Positions 42,656 through 52,507 are shown, counted from the stretch's first letter. The stretch is 64,000 nt of DNA from Selenomonadales bacterium (GCA_003150515.1 QALW01000007.1:1-64000); one strand, 5' to 3'. Notes: a model not told the origin generated them from the sequence alone. Translations and numbers: made by a program.

Positions 42656-44773
42656 ATGGATCTGATGTTCTTTGTGACTCTGACGGCAGTTATCGCCCTG
42701 GGCTTCGCTCTTTTCACGGCTGAAAGGCTTATGAAAAGGGATAAAGGGCCGGAGGAGGTAAGCAGGATAACCGAGATTATCCGCCGGGCCGCCGACGCCT
42801 TTCTCAAGAGGCAGTATAAAGGAGTGGCCATCTTTTTCGGAGTTGTGTTTATAGTGCTTCTGATTATGCATTTCGGCTTCGGGCTGGGCAATCCTTACAC
42901 TCCCTTTGCTTTTCTGACTGGCGGAATTTTTTCCGGCCTGGCCGGATATATCGGCATGAAAATAGCCACAGCTTCAAACGGCAGGACGGTTATGGCCTGC
43001 AAAAAAGGGCTCAATCCCGGCTTGCGCACGGCTTTTTCCAGCGGCACGGTTATGGGCATGGTTGTGGTAGGCCTGGGGCTTTTGGATACTAGTCTTTGGT
43101 ATACCGTGCTGCGCTATGTATTTAATGTAACTGACGCGATGGAACTGGCTAATACCATGATTTGCTTTGGCATGGGAGCCAGCAGCATGGCGCTTTTTGC
43201 CCGGGTGGGAGGCGGAATATTTACCAAAGCCGCCGACGTCGGAGCCGATCTCTGCGGCAAGGTGGAGGCGGGCATACCTGAGGACGATATACGCAATCCT
43301 GCCGTTATAGCGGATAACGTGGGGGATAACGTCGGAGACGTGGCGGGCATGGGCGCCGATTTATACGAATCATATGTCGGTTCCGCTCTTTCGGCAAGCG
43401 CTTTGGGCGCGTTTGCCGGTTTGGGAGATAAAGGCTTCTGGACTCCCTTTATTTTAGCGGTGGCGGGCGTGCTGGCCTCCATTATCGGCACGTTTTTTGT
43501 GCGCACAGGCGAAAAAGCCGACCAAAAGCAGCTTTTAGCCGCGCTGCGCAAGGGCGTATATGTGGCGGGCGGAATTATTGTGATAGCCGCTTATTTTATC
43601 ATACGCTATCTGCTTGGAGACGCAACTATAACCCTCCCCGGCGGAGAGAGCTATCAGGTCAGCACCTGGGGGCTTTACGGCGCGGTGCTTTGCGGCCTGC
43701 TGGGCGGCGTAATAATGGGCACGGTAACTGAATTTTATACTTCTGATTCCTATAAGCCCACCCGCAAGCTGGCCGAATCATCTTCAACCGGCCCGGCGAC
43801 GGTTATAATAGACGGTCTCGCGCTGGGCATGAAATCAACATTTTTACCTATAATAATTGTAGTGGCTTCCATAGCGGGCAGCTATTATCTGGCCGGGGGA
43901 GCGCTCAATAGCAATCTTGGGCTTTTCGGCGTGGGCATAGCGGCCGTGGGCATGCTTTCAACGCTGGGCATAACTCTTGCTACGGACGCTTACGGCCCTG
44001 TTGCCGATAATGCCGGCGGAATAGCCCAGATGTCCGGCCAGCCTGAAGTGGTGCGCGAGAGAACGGACGCCCTGGACAGTCTGGGCAATACGACTGCCGC
44101 TACGGGCAAGGGCTTCGCCATAGGCTCGGCCGCGCTTACGGCTATAACCCTTATAGCGGCCTTTAAGAGCACGGTGGAGGGCAGCCTGAATTTCACTTTT
44201 GATTTGAATCTTTTAAATCCCCAGGTGCTTATAGGCTTTTTCATAGGCGTTATGCTGCCTTTTTTGTTCTCGTCCATCACTATGCAGGCGGTGGGCAGAG
44301 CCGCGTCTAAAATTGTGATGGAGGTGCGCAGGCAGTTCAGAGAGATTAAAGGCATAATGGAAGGCACGGGGCAGCCTGATTATGAGGCGTGCGTGGATAT
44401 ATGCACGCGCTCCGCCCAGAGAGAAATGATACTGCCCGCCGTTATAACGGTGCTGGCTCCCATTATTGTGGGCGTGCTGCTTTCCTTTAACGGCATAGCG
44501 GGCATGCTGGCCGGTTCGGCCGCATCAGGCTTTGTTATGGCTGTGATGATGAGCAACAGCGGAGGCGCGTGGGATAACGCTAAAAAATATATAGAATCGG
44601 GGCAGTTGGGCGGAAAGGGCTCCGAATGCCATAAAGCCGCCGTGGTGGGGGATACGGTCGGAGATCCGTTTAAGGATACGGCTGGCCCTTCCATTAACAT
44701 ACTTATAAAGCTGCTCAGCGTGGTTGCTATTGTTTTTGCGCCTATTATCAACGCTATAATGGGATTGTTTTAA
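42656..44773 (+). CDS. hppA: Membrane-bound ion-pumping pyrophosphatase
   Basis: The 705-residue protein couples PPi hydrolysis to H+ or Na+ export. About 16 membrane helices are visible. The PPi-binding block is DVGADLCGKVEAGIPEDD with DNVGDNVGDVAGMGADLYES, and the second is SNSGGAWDNAKKYIESG. GNTTAATGKG has Ala where potassium-independent forms have Lys, so the enzyme is predicted to be K+-dependent. Na+ pumping is then possible, since Na+-pumping members are K+-dependent. The ATG at 42656 follows GAGGTG; a GTG three codons earlier is less likely. Confidence 0.93.
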   Translation: MDLMFFVTLTAVIALGFALFTAERLMKRDKGPEEVSRITEIIRRAADAFLKRQYKGVAIFFGVVFIVLLIMHFGFGLGNPYTPFAFLTGGIFSGLAGYIGMKIATASNGRTVMACKKGLNPGLRTAFSSGTVMGMVVVGLGLLDTSLWYTVLRYVFNVTDAMELANTMICFGMGASSMALFARVGGGIFTKAADVGADLCGKVEAGIPEDDIRNPAVIADNVGDNVGDVAGMGADLYESYVGSALSASALGAFAGLGDKGFWTPFILAVAGVLASIIGTFFVRTGEKADQKQLLAALRKGVYVAGGIIVIAAYFIIRYLLGDATITLPGGESYQVSTWGLYGAVLCGLLGGVIMGTVTEFYTSDSYKPTRKLAESSSTGPATVIIDGLALGMKSTFLPIIIVVASIAGSYYLAGGALNSNLGLFGVGIAAVGMLSTLGITLATDAYGPVADNAGGIAQMSGQPEVVRERTDALDSLGNTTAATGKGFAIGSAALTAITLIAAFKSTVEGSLNFTFDLNLLNPQVLIGFFIGVMLPFLFSSITMQAVGRAASKIVMEVRRQFREIKGIMEGTGQPDYEACVDICTRSAQREMILPAVITVLAPIIVGVLLSFNGIAGMLAGSAASGFVMAVMMSNSGGAWDNAKKYIESGQLGGKGSECHKAAVVGDTVGDPFKDTAGPSINILIKLLSVVAIVFAPIINAIMGLF

Positions 44774-44852
44774 TTAATTCCTTTCGCCTTTAACGGCCGC
44801 GGGTTCAATTAATCCTGCGCGCGCGGCCGGAGCGGGCTTCAGGCAGTATTAT

Positions 44853-44894
44853 AATAGCGGAATTCGCGTTTTTGGCCGCGATTTCCGCTATTTT
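44853..44894 (+). terminator. Rho-independent terminator of hppA
   Basis: AATAGCGGAA-TTCGCG pairs with CGCGATTTCCGCTATT with one mismatch and is followed by TTTT. The rest of the 530-bp gap up to 45303 has a possible promoter (TTGTTT, 16 bp, TATAAT, about 44973-45000) and no recognisable gene. Confidence 0.7.
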
Positions 44895-45303
44895 GATATG
44901 GAAAGTGTAACTTCACATCTCCCTGCTCCCTCCCCCAAATAATCCGTTCGGGGAGCAAAATGGCGAATATGCTTTTGTTTTTCAGGCATGTATGCTATAA
45001 TTTATAAAAAAGCTTAGGCGATACAGCTTGAATACAGCGCGTATTTGCAATAATGTCCGCCCCTCCGCTTTGATATGCGGGCATTAATATTTAATTGGTA
45101 GTGTCTTTGCGCGCGTATTGCGCGGGCCGTCCCCGGGCGTTTTTAAAGATATTTTTGCCTGGGGTTAAGAGATGTTTTTTTAATTTTGCAGGGCGGCGGG
45201 GTGCGCAAAAACCGAGTTTTGGCTTGAAACGCTTTTAAAACGGGAGAACTCGTTAAACGGCGCTGTTTGCGTCTTGCTTGTATTGCTTATCCGGGAGTTT
45301 AAA

Positions 45304-46155
45304 ATGAATCTGCTTCATTTAAAATATGCTCTGGAAGTGGAAAAAACCCGTTCTATAAATAAAGCGGCCGAAAATTTATTTATAGGACAGCCCACTCTCA
45401 GCAAAAGCATAAAAAAGCTGGAAGACGATTTGGGTTTTACCCTTTTTATACGCACGCCTTCAGGAATCATGCCCACCGCCGACGGAGAGCGCTTTTTGGC
45501 GCGGGCGCATGAGATTATGGCTCAGGCGGAGGAATTGGAGGCGGAATATAAATCAATGCTGGCCCGGCCTTCGGCGTATGCGCTGACTCTGCCTCGCTGT
45601 CCTATGGCCTATAAAGTGCTTCAAAGCTTTGCAAATAGGACGGGGGCGGATATAAAGGCGGATTTTGGGCAGCTTTCACGGGCTGTGCGCAATATTCTGC
45701 AAAACAGTTTCGATATGGCCGTAATTCGTTATTGTCCCAAACTTCAGCCTCTTATGACCGAGCGCCTGGAGCAGGAGGGGCTTTCCTGGCGCCTTTTGGG
45801 GCGCGGGCGCTTTATGCTTACGTTCAAAGGCGCTCAGGCTCCCGAGATTACGGGCGGCAAAAGCGTGCATGTGGCCTATGAGGATTCGCCTTTGCCTCAT
45901 TCGGAGCATGGCAGGCGGCTTTTAGTTAGGGACAGCGCGGCGCTTCTGGATTTAATGAATATTCCGGGGAGCTATACTTGGGCCGTTCCTCTGAGCGGAG
46001 AGTATGGGCTTAAACAGGCGGATATTCCTCAGGGAGAAGAATATGCAGATATGAGCATATGTAAAAGAAGCCGGAGTATTACAAAATACGACAGAATTCT
46101 GCTTTCATTATACTGCGAATTAATGGGCTACGATTTGGACGCGAATGATTTATAG
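45304..46155 (+). CDS. LysR family transcriptional regulator
   Basis: The 283-residue regulator has a standard LysR helix-turn-helix (ALEVEKTRSINKAAENLFIG, QPTLSKSIKKLEDDLG). The effector domain (about 95-260) is short and poorly conserved, with no clear ligand motif. The start at 45304 follows GGGAG. It lies upstream of rex and adhE on the same strand, with a 170-bp gap that holds a long palindrome. Target genes are unknown, but the rex-adhE unit is a natural candidate. Confidence 0.87.
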   Translation: MNLLHLKYALEVEKTRSINKAAENLFIGQPTLSKSIKKLEDDLGFTLFIRTPSGIMPTADGERFLARAHEIMAQAEELEAEYKSMLARPSAYALTLPRCPMAYKVLQSFANRTGADIKADFGQLSRAVRNILQNSFDMAVIRYCPKLQPLMTERLEQEGLSWRLLGRGRFMLTFKGAQAPEITGGKSVHVAYEDSPLPHSEHGRRLLVRDSAALLDLMNIPGSYTWAVPLSGEYGLKQADIPQGEEYADMSICKRSRSITKYDRILLSLYCELMGYDLDANDL

Positions 46156-46237
46156 CGCTTAAAAACGTCTTTCTGCCGCGCTTAATCTGATTTTTGATTT
46201 ATAAATAAAAAAGCAAAATTAAATAATATATTATCGA

Positions 46238-46261
46238 TAAATGAATATCGATATTCATTTA
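46238..46261. promoter_or_regulatory. 24-bp perfect palindrome upstream of rex
   Basis: The centre is TGAATATCGATATTCA and symmetry holds across all 24 bases. A second small palindrome, TTATCGATAA, overlaps its left side (46231-46240). It lies 65 bp before the rex start. It is not the Rex consensus (TTGTTAA-N4-TTAACAA). It is probably an operator of an unidentified dimeric regulator, perhaps the adjacent LysR protein. Confidence 0.5.
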
Positions 46262-46325
46262 ATGAATTACCCTCAATTTCAATTTCGTGATAAACTGACA
46301 TCTGAAACTGAAAGGAGGGGTTTTT

Positions 46326-46955
46326 TTGATAAGCGCCGTATCCCGGCAGACAATATCCAGGCTTCCGGTTTATCTGGGATATCTTCGCTCTTTGGAAGGC
46401 TCGATGCTTACTATTTCGGCCACGGCCATAGCGGAGGCCCTCAGCCTGAACGACGTGCAGGTGCGCAAGGATTTAGCCGCCGTCAGCTCTTCAGGCAAGC
46501 CTAAAATAGGATATGTAACGGCCGATCTTATTTCGGAGCTGGAAAATTTTCTGGGCTATAACAGTCCCAGCGACGCGCTCCTGGCGGGCGCGGGCAAATT
46601 GGGCAGGGCGCTTATGTCCTATCAGGGGTTTAACGCTTACGGCCTTAATATCGTAGCGGCTTTTGATACGGATCCAAATCTGATTAATACTCAGGAGGCC
46701 GGCAAAAGCATTTTGCCGCTGAGTCAAATGAAGCAGTTCTGCGAGGAACGCAGGGTGCGCATAGGGATTATAACCGTCCCGGCCGCCTGCGCGCAGGAGG
46801 TATGCGAAATGATGCTGGAAAGCGGCATATTGGCCATATGGAATTTTGCGCCCGTCAGGCTGAACGTGCCTGATACAATCCTGGTGCAGAATGAAAACAT
46901 GGCCTCGTCTCTGGCGCTGCTCCGCAGCCATCTTGGAGAACGCGCCCGATTATAA
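46326..46955 (+). CDS. rex: Redox-sensing transcriptional repressor Rex
   Basis: The 209-residue repressor senses the NADH/NAD+ ratio and controls fermentation genes. The winged helix (SRLPVYLGYLRSLE, LNDVQVRKDLAAVS) is followed by a Rossmann domain with GAGKLGRALMSY (about residue 90) and FDTDPNLI. The start is a TTG at 46326, seven bases after AAAGGAGG; no ATG is available before the first conserved residues. It lies 43 bp upstream of adhE, its classic target. Confidence 0.93.
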   Translation: MISAVSRQTISRLPVYLGYLRSLEGSMLTISATAIAEALSLNDVQVRKDLAAVSSSGKPKIGYVTADLISELENFLGYNSPSDALLAGAGKLGRALMSYQGFNAYGLNIVAAFDTDPNLINTQEAGKSILPLSQMKQFCEERRVRIGIITVPAACAQEVCEMMLESGILAIWNFAPVRLNVPDTILVQNENMASSLALLRSHLGERARL

Positions 46956-46998
46956 AATTAACAACTATTTAAAGATTTTTTAAAAGGAGATATTACTT

Positions 46999-49614
46999 AT
47001 GAGCAGAATTAAAGAGTATGACATTGTGGACAGCGTAGAAAAGCTGGAAGCAGCCCTTGGCAAGGTCCGCGAGGCCCAGAAGAAATTCGCCGCCTACACT
47101 CAGGAGCAGGTGGACGCTATTTTCCTGGCCGCCGCTTCGGCTGCCAATAAGCAGCGCATTCCTCTGGCTAAAATGGCCGTTGAAGAGACGGGCATGGGCG
47201 TGGTGGAAGATAAGGTTATTAAAAACCATTACGCCGCCGAATACATCTACAACGCCTATAAGAACACCAAAACCTGCGGCGTTATAGAAGAGGATAAAGC
47301 TTACGGCGTCAAGAAGATTGCCGAGCCCATAGGCGTAATTGCTGCGGTTATTCCTACGACCAACCCCACTTCCACGGCAATTTTTAAAACCCTGCTGGCC
47401 CTTAAAACCAGAAACGGCATTATTATCAGCCCCCATCCCCGCGCTAAGAAAAGCACTATTGAAGCGGCTAAAATCGTCCTGGAGGCTGCTGTTGAGGCGG
47501 GCGCGCCTGAAGGCATAATTGATTGGATAGACGTTCCCTCCCTGGAATTGACCAATCTGGTCATGAAGGAAGCGGATATAATTCTGGCTACCGGCGGCCC
47601 CGGCATGGTTAAATCCGCCTATTCCTCAGGCAAGCCGGCCGTAGGCGTAGGCGCGGGCAATACTCCCGCCATAATAGATGAATCAGCCGATTTGCTGCTG
47701 GCTGTAAATTCCATTATACATTCCAAAACCTTTGATAACGGCATGATCTGCGCTTCAGAGCAGTCGGTTATAGTCCTGGAGCCCGTATATAGCAAAGTTA
47801 AGGACGAATTTAAAAAGCGCGGATGCTATTTCCTCAATAAGGAGGAGACGGAAAAAGTCCGCAAGACTATTATCATTAACGGAGCTCTGAACGCTAAAAT
47901 CGTAGGGCAGCCCGCCGCCAAAATCGCCGCTCTGGCCGGGGTGGAGGTTGCTCCTGAAACCAAAATCCTCATAGGCGAAGTGACCAGCGTGGAATTAAGC
48001 GAGGAATTTGCCCATGAAAAGCTTAGCCCTGTGCTGGCTATGTATAAAGCCAAGAATTTTGACGACGCTCTGGATAAGGCGGAGCAGCTCATAGCCGACG
48101 GCGGCTACGGCCATACTTCCTCTGTCTATCTGGATGTCGTTACCCAGCAGGAAAAGCTTCAGCAATTCTCCGAGCGTATGAAGACCTGCCGTATACTGGT
48201 TAATACTCCGTCCTCTCAGGGCGGCATAGGCGACCTTTACAATTTCAAGCTGGCTCCTTCCCTGACTCTGGGCTGCGGCTCCTGGGGCGGCAATTCCGTA
48301 TCTGAAAACGTAGGGGTTAAGCATCTTTTGAACATTAAAACCGTAGCTGAGAGGAGAGAGAATATGCTTTGGTTCAGAACGCCCGGAAAGGTGTATTTAA
48401 AGAAAGGCTGCCTGCCTGTTGCGCTGGATGAGCTTAAAACTGTCATGGGCAAAAAGAAAGCCTTTATCGTTACCGATACTTTCCTCTATCAGAACGGCTA
48501 TACTAAGCCCATCACGGATAAATTAGACGAAATGGGCATCACTCATACCACTTTCTACGACGTTGCTCCTGATCCGACTCTGGCCTGCGCTAAAGAGGGC
48601 GCCAAGGCTATGGCCTCCTTCCAGCCCGACTGCATTATCGCTCTGGGCGGCGGCTCGGCTATGGACGCCGGCAAGATTATGTGGGTTATGTACGAGCATC
48701 CCGAGGCGGATTTCATGGATATGGCCATGCGCTTTGTGGATATCCGCAAGCGTGTATATACTTTCCCCAAGATGGGCGAAAAGGCGTATTTCATTGCCAT
48801 CCCCACTTCGGCGGGTACGGGCAGCGAGGTTACTCCCTTTGCCGTTATAACTGATGAAAAGACGGGAGTTAAATATCCGCTGGCTGATTACGAATTGCTT
48901 CCCAATATGGCCATAATAGACGCAGATCTGCATATGTCCGCGCCTAAGGGATTGACGGCCGCTTCGGGCATAGACGCCGTTACTCATGCGCTGGAGGCTT
49001 ATGCCGCCATGCTGGCGACTGATTACACTGACGGACTGGCTCTCAGGGCGCTTAAGGTAATATTTGAATATCTGCCCCGCGCTTATGATAACGGCCCGAA
49101 CGATCCTGTTGCCCGCGAGAAGATGGCTAACGCCGCCACTATGGCTGGTATGGCCTTTGCCAACGCGTTCCTGGGCGTCTGCCATTCTATGGCGCATAAA
49201 TTAGGCGCTTTCCATCATCTGCCCCACGGCGTAGCCAACGCGCTTATGATTGACGAAGTGCTTCGCTTCAACGCTTCTGAAACTCCCGTCAAGATGGGCA
49301 CCTTCCCGCAGTATGATCATCCGCGCACTCTCGCCCGCTATGCGGAAGTTGCCGATTATCTTGGAATCAAGGGCAAGAATGATTCTGAAAAATTGGAAAA
49401 CCTGATTGCCGCTATTGACCAGCTTAAGGAAAAGGTGGGCATCAAAAAGACTATAAAGGACTACGGCATAGACGAAAAAGACTTCCTGGAGAGATTGGAC
49501 GATATGGTGGAGCAGGCCTTCGACGACCAGTGCACCGGCGCCAATCCGCGCTATCCGCTCATGAGCGAAATAAAGCAAATGTATCTTAATGCCTATTACG
49601 GCAAACGAGAATAA
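46999..49614 (+). CDS. adhE: Bifunctional acetaldehyde-CoA/alcohol dehydrogenase
   Basis: The 871-residue enzyme reduces acetyl-CoA to ethanol in two NADH-dependent steps. The N-terminal aldehyde dehydrogenase has IPTTNPTSTAIFK and the catalytic Cys in NGMICASEQSV (about residue 250). After a linker at about 450 the iron-dependent alcohol dehydrogenase has GGGSAMDAGKIMW and the metal-binding CHSMAHKLGAFHHLPHG (about 726). Both halves are intact. It lies behind rex and is followed by a kinase-like gene after 14 bp. Expression is therefore probably repressed at low NADH. Confidence 0.96.
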   Translation: MSRIKEYDIVDSVEKLEAALGKVREAQKKFAAYTQEQVDAIFLAAASAANKQRIPLAKMAVEETGMGVVEDKVIKNHYAAEYIYNAYKNTKTCGVIEEDKAYGVKKIAEPIGVIAAVIPTTNPTSTAIFKTLLALKTRNGIIISPHPRAKKSTIEAAKIVLEAAVEAGAPEGIIDWIDVPSLELTNLVMKEADIILATGGPGMVKSAYSSGKPAVGVGAGNTPAIIDESADLLLAVNSIIHSKTFDNGMICASEQSVIVLEPVYSKVKDEFKKRGCYFLNKEETEKVRKTIIINGALNAKIVGQPAAKIAALAGVEVAPETKILIGEVTSVELSEEFAHEKLSPVLAMYKAKNFDDALDKAEQLIADGGYGHTSSVYLDVVTQQEKLQQFSERMKTCRILVNTPSSQGGIGDLYNFKLAPSLTLGCGSWGGNSVSENVGVKHLLNIKTVAERRENMLWFRTPGKVYLKKGCLPVALDELKTVMGKKKAFIVTDTFLYQNGYTKPITDKLDEMGITHTTFYDVAPDPTLACAKEGAKAMASFQPDCIIALGGGSAMDAGKIMWVMYEHPEADFMDMAMRFVDIRKRVYTFPKMGEKAYFIAIPTSAGTGSEVTPFAVITDEKTGVKYPLADYELLPNMAIIDADLHMSAPKGLTAASGIDAVTHALEAYAAMLATDYTDGLALRALKVIFEYLPRAYDNGPNDPVAREKMANAATMAGMAFANAFLGVCHSMAHKLGAFHHLPHGVANALMIDEVLRFNASETPVKMGTFPQYDHPRTLARYAEVADYLGIKGKNDSEKLENLIAAIDQLKEKVGIKKTIKDYGIDEKDFLERLDDMVEQAFDDQCTGANPRYPLMSEIKQMYLNAYYGKRE

Positions 49615-49628
49615 AGGAGGAAGACATA

Positions 49629-50378
49629 ATGAAATTTGACAACCCTATCGCAGTCCGGGCAACCAAGACGGTTTACAGAGACGGAGATCTGGCCATTAAG
49701 CTTTTTAACGAGGGCTATTCCAAATCGGACGTTCTCAACGAGGCGCTTAATCAGGCGCGCGTGGAAGAAACGGGCCTGCTGGTTCCCAAGGTGCTGGAGG
49801 TAGGCATTTTTGACGGCCGCTGGGCAATTGTGAGCGAATATATAGAGGGCAAAACCATGGCTCAGCTTATGAGCGAACAGCCCGAAAATAAGGAAGAGCT
49901 CATGGGCAGGTTTGTGGATATACAGCTTTCTATTCACGCCCGCCGCGCCCCTTTGCTTAATAAGCTCAAGGATAAGATGGAGCGCAAAATAGACGGGACT
50001 TCCCTGGACGCCACTACCCGCTATGAACTGCATACCCGCCTTGAATCCATGCCCAAGCATAAAAAGGTGTGCCACGGGGATTACAATCCTTCCAACGTAA
50101 TCATAACCGCGGACGGCGAGCCCTATATAATCGACTGGTCTCACGCCACTCAGGGCAACGCTTCGGCGGACGCCGCGCGCACTTACCTTTTGTTCTGGCT
50201 TGCCGGGGATATAGAGAGCGCTCATATGTATATGGAGCTCTTCTGCCGCAAGAGCGATACCGCCAAGCAGTATGTGGAAAAATGGCTGCCCATAGTGGCC
50301 GCTTCCCAATCGGTTAAGGGCAAGCCCGAGGAGAGGGAGCTGCTTATGCAGTGGGTGGACGTTGTAGACTACGAATAG
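49629..50378 (+). CDS. Phosphotransferase (APH/TIGR02172-like) family protein
   Basis: The 249-residue protein has the aminoglycoside phosphotransferase/choline kinase fold. The catalytic loop is CHGDYNPSNVII (about residue 150) and the metal-binding Asp is in YIIDWSHATQG. It resembles a family of unknown substrate found in many anaerobes (TIGR02172). It lies 14 bp after adhE with AGGAGG before its start, so it is cotranscribed. An antibiotic resistance role is not suggested by context. Confidence 0.8.
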   Translation: MKFDNPIAVRATKTVYRDGDLAIKLFNEGYSKSDVLNEALNQARVEETGLLVPKVLEVGIFDGRWAIVSEYIEGKTMAQLMSEQPENKEELMGRFVDIQLSIHARRAPLLNKLKDKMERKIDGTSLDATTRYELHTRLESMPKHKKVCHGDYNPSNVIITADGEPYIIDWSHATQGNASADAARTYLLFWLAGDIESAHMYMELFCRKSDTAKQYVEKWLPIVAASQSVKGKPEERELLMQWVDVVDYE

Positions 50379-50469
50379 CTGTTAAAAAGGCTTGACGGGC
50401 CTTCCGAACGGCGCGGAGGCCTGTCCGAGCCTGCCTTAGGTTGACAAATTCTCAAGTTTTCTCTATGTT

Positions 50470-50529
50470 AAAAAGCCTCGTTCCTTTTCATGGCCTTTTT
50501 ATCGGCCCGGAAAAGGAACGAGGCTTTTT
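50470..50529. terminator. Bidirectional terminator between the kinase and GH2 genes
   Basis: A 20-bp perfect stem (AAAAAGCCTCGTTCCTTTTC and its complement) with a 20-base loop lies between the convergent gene ends at 50378 and 50543. Confidence 0.85.
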
Positions 50530-50542
50530 AAGCCTGACGGCG

Positions 50543-52237
50543 TTAATCCTCTATGGCTGCTTTTCTGGTGTTTATGCGCTTTATGGCGCTGATATCCGTT
50601 TTGGGCGCTCGTTCGTAATTGTAAAGCCCGTTTTGCTCCTGTTCTATGTCGTATAGCTGCGTATAGCAAAAGCCCATCATTTTGGGATTATCTAAAAGAG
50701 CGGAGGTCAGCCCTTCGTATCTCTTTAAAAACTGCGCTTCATCCTCTGCCGGCTGTCCATATCCCCATGCGTCCGCCTTGGGATGCAGCGTTGTGCCTCC
50801 GTATTCGCTCATTAATACCAATTCTCCTCGGTAGGGCTGTCTGTCCGCGTATTTGTCAAATAATTCCCCTGTTTTAAAAAGCCGGTCGTATCTCTCTTTG
50901 AATATATCGGCGTTCTGTTCATAATCGTGGACGTCAAATATATCAGTTTGAACGTGATAATTGCCGCTGGCGTCAACGCAGGGCCGGGTGTAGTCCGCTT
51001 GCTTGGTGGCTCTGTAAACCGCCTGTATCAGACTGCTGTTTTGCCGGCGCCCGGCGTAATCCCAGGTTTCGTTAAAGGGGCACCAGCATATTATGGACGG
51101 ATGGTTATAGTCCCGGTTCAAAATTTCCAGCCATTCCATAAGCATATCGGGCAGGGCTTCGGCGTTTGAATAGTCCATGCCCCAGTTGCCGTATTCTCCC
51201 CAAACCATATATCCCATTGCGTCGCAATGATAAAGGAATCTGGGCTCAAACGCCTTTTGATGCAGCCGCGCGCCATTAAAGCCTGCGGCCAGGGAGAGCT
51301 CGATATCTCTTCTTAACGCTTCTTCGTCCGGCGCGGTATATATGCCGTCGGGGTAAAAGCCCTGATCCAATACCAGCCGCAGGAATACATGCCGGCCGTT
51401 AATGAGCATGCCCCGGCTGTCCATTGAAATATCCCTGAGTCCGAAATAGGTATGCGCTATATCCTGGCCAAATTGCAGTATTACGTCGTATAAACGGCCG
51501 TGTCCCGGCTCCCAGAGGTGTATTTCATCAAGCTTTATGGAAAAATGCACGTTCTGGCCGCAGTTAACTATGTTTTCTTCGCCCATTAGCGCGCCCTGAT
51601 AATATATTTTAGCGCTTAAACTGCCCGTTCCGGCAAGCATGACGGAGAACGAGGCGCTGCCCGCTGCGGCGCAGGGAGTTATTTTAAAGTCCTTTATATA
51701 TTCCTGAGGGGTAAATTCCAGCCATACAGTCTGCCAGACGCCTGTCGTGCGCGTATAATCACAGTTGCAGGAGGCGTATGTTTCGGATTGCTTTCCTCGC
51801 GGCTGAAGAGGACTGCGCACATCGTCCTCCGCGCAGATAGTTATTATATTTTCGCCCGGAAGTATAAGAGCGGTTATATCAAAGCAGAAGGAAGCGAAGC
51901 CGCCCTTATGCGTCCCCGCGCTCCTGGCGTTTATCCAGACCTCCGTTTTATAATCGCACGCGCCTATATGCAGAAAGATTCTGCCCTCCGCCTGAGCGGG
52001 CGAAATATTAACCGTCCGCTTATACCATACGGCGTTGATGAAATCGGTGTTTCCTATTCCCGAGAGCGCGCTTTCGGGGCAGAATGGAAGGGTAATTTCA
52101 TTATTCAGGCTTTTAGCTTCTATCAGCCCGCGCGCTCGGCCGCTGAGGAAGTTATCCGTTTCAAACTGCCATTGTCCGTTGAGGTTTTGCCAATTTTCTC
52201 TTTCAAATTGGGGCTGGGGATGTTCGGGCCTTTTCAT
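50543..52237 (-). CDS. Glycoside hydrolase family 2 protein
   Basis: The 564-residue protein has the three GH2 parts: a jelly-roll sugar-binding domain (1-180, with WYKRTVNI), an immunoglobulin-like domain (about 185-275) and a TIM barrel. The acid/base Glu is in CPFNETWD (about residue 405) and the nucleophile Glu in LMSEYGG (about 500). No signal peptide is seen, so it acts on imported oligosaccharides. Beta-galactosidase, -mannosidase and -glucuronidase are all possible. It stands alone between a terminator and a cloverleaf element. Confidence 0.9.
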   Translation of the reverse strand: MKRPEHPQPQFERENWQNLNGQWQFETDNFLSGRARGLIEAKSLNNEITLPFCPESALSGIGNTDFINAVWYKRTVNISPAQAEGRIFLHIGACDYKTEVWINARSAGTHKGGFASFCFDITALILPGENIITICAEDDVRSPLQPRGKQSETYASCNCDYTRTTGVWQTVWLEFTPQEYIKDFKITPCAAAGSASFSVMLAGTGSLSAKIYYQGALMGEENIVNCGQNVHFSIKLDEIHLWEPGHGRLYDVILQFGQDIAHTYFGLRDISMDSRGMLINGRHVFLRLVLDQGFYPDGIYTAPDEEALRRDIELSLAAGFNGARLHQKAFEPRFLYHCDAMGYMVWGEYGNWGMDYSNAEALPDMLMEWLEILNRDYNHPSIICWCPFNETWDYAGRRQNSSLIQAVYRATKQADYTRPCVDASGNYHVQTDIFDVHDYEQNADIFKERYDRLFKTGELFDKYADRQPYRGELVLMSEYGGTTLHPKADAWGYGQPAEDEAQFLKRYEGLTSALLDNPKMMGFCYTQLYDIEQEQNGLYNYERAPKTDISAIKRINTRKAAIED

Positions 52238-52385
52238 AGCGCTTATTCTCCTTTATTATTTTTGTTGAATTAATTTTAATGCAGGGCTTTCCGGGAGTCA
52301 ATAGTTTAGAATAAATAAACTGATGATTTGCGGATTTATAATTGGCGCGCAGGCTTTAATATGCCTAAAGGGAAAGGGGGTTAAA

Positions 52386-52507
52386 AAGAGCCGAGGCGCT
52401 CCCGCGGCGTTTGGCGGGCTCTTAAATTAAGAGCCCGCCTGGGCCGGGCCGGCAGGCCCGGCCGGCGGCCTGCGGCCGCCTGACGCCGCGGGAGCGCCTC
52501 GGCTCTT
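52386..52507. repeat. Cloverleaf palindromic element, copy 4
   Basis: Outer arms at 52386-52410 and 52483-52507 are complementary (AAGAGCCGAGGCGCTCCCGC and on). Inside are hairpins at 52413-52439 (13-bp arms, GGCGGGCTCTTAA), 52442-52463 (GGCCGGGCC, loop GGCA) and 52464-52480 (GGCGGCC, loop TGC). It lies between the divergent starts of the GH2 and nifJ genes, about 110 bp before the nifJ promoter. Confidence 0.8.

Noticed and set aside
46956..46998. Rex operator before adhE
   Set aside because: AATTAACAACTATTTAA shows half-site-like pieces but does not form the TTGTTAA-N4-TTAACAA palindrome.
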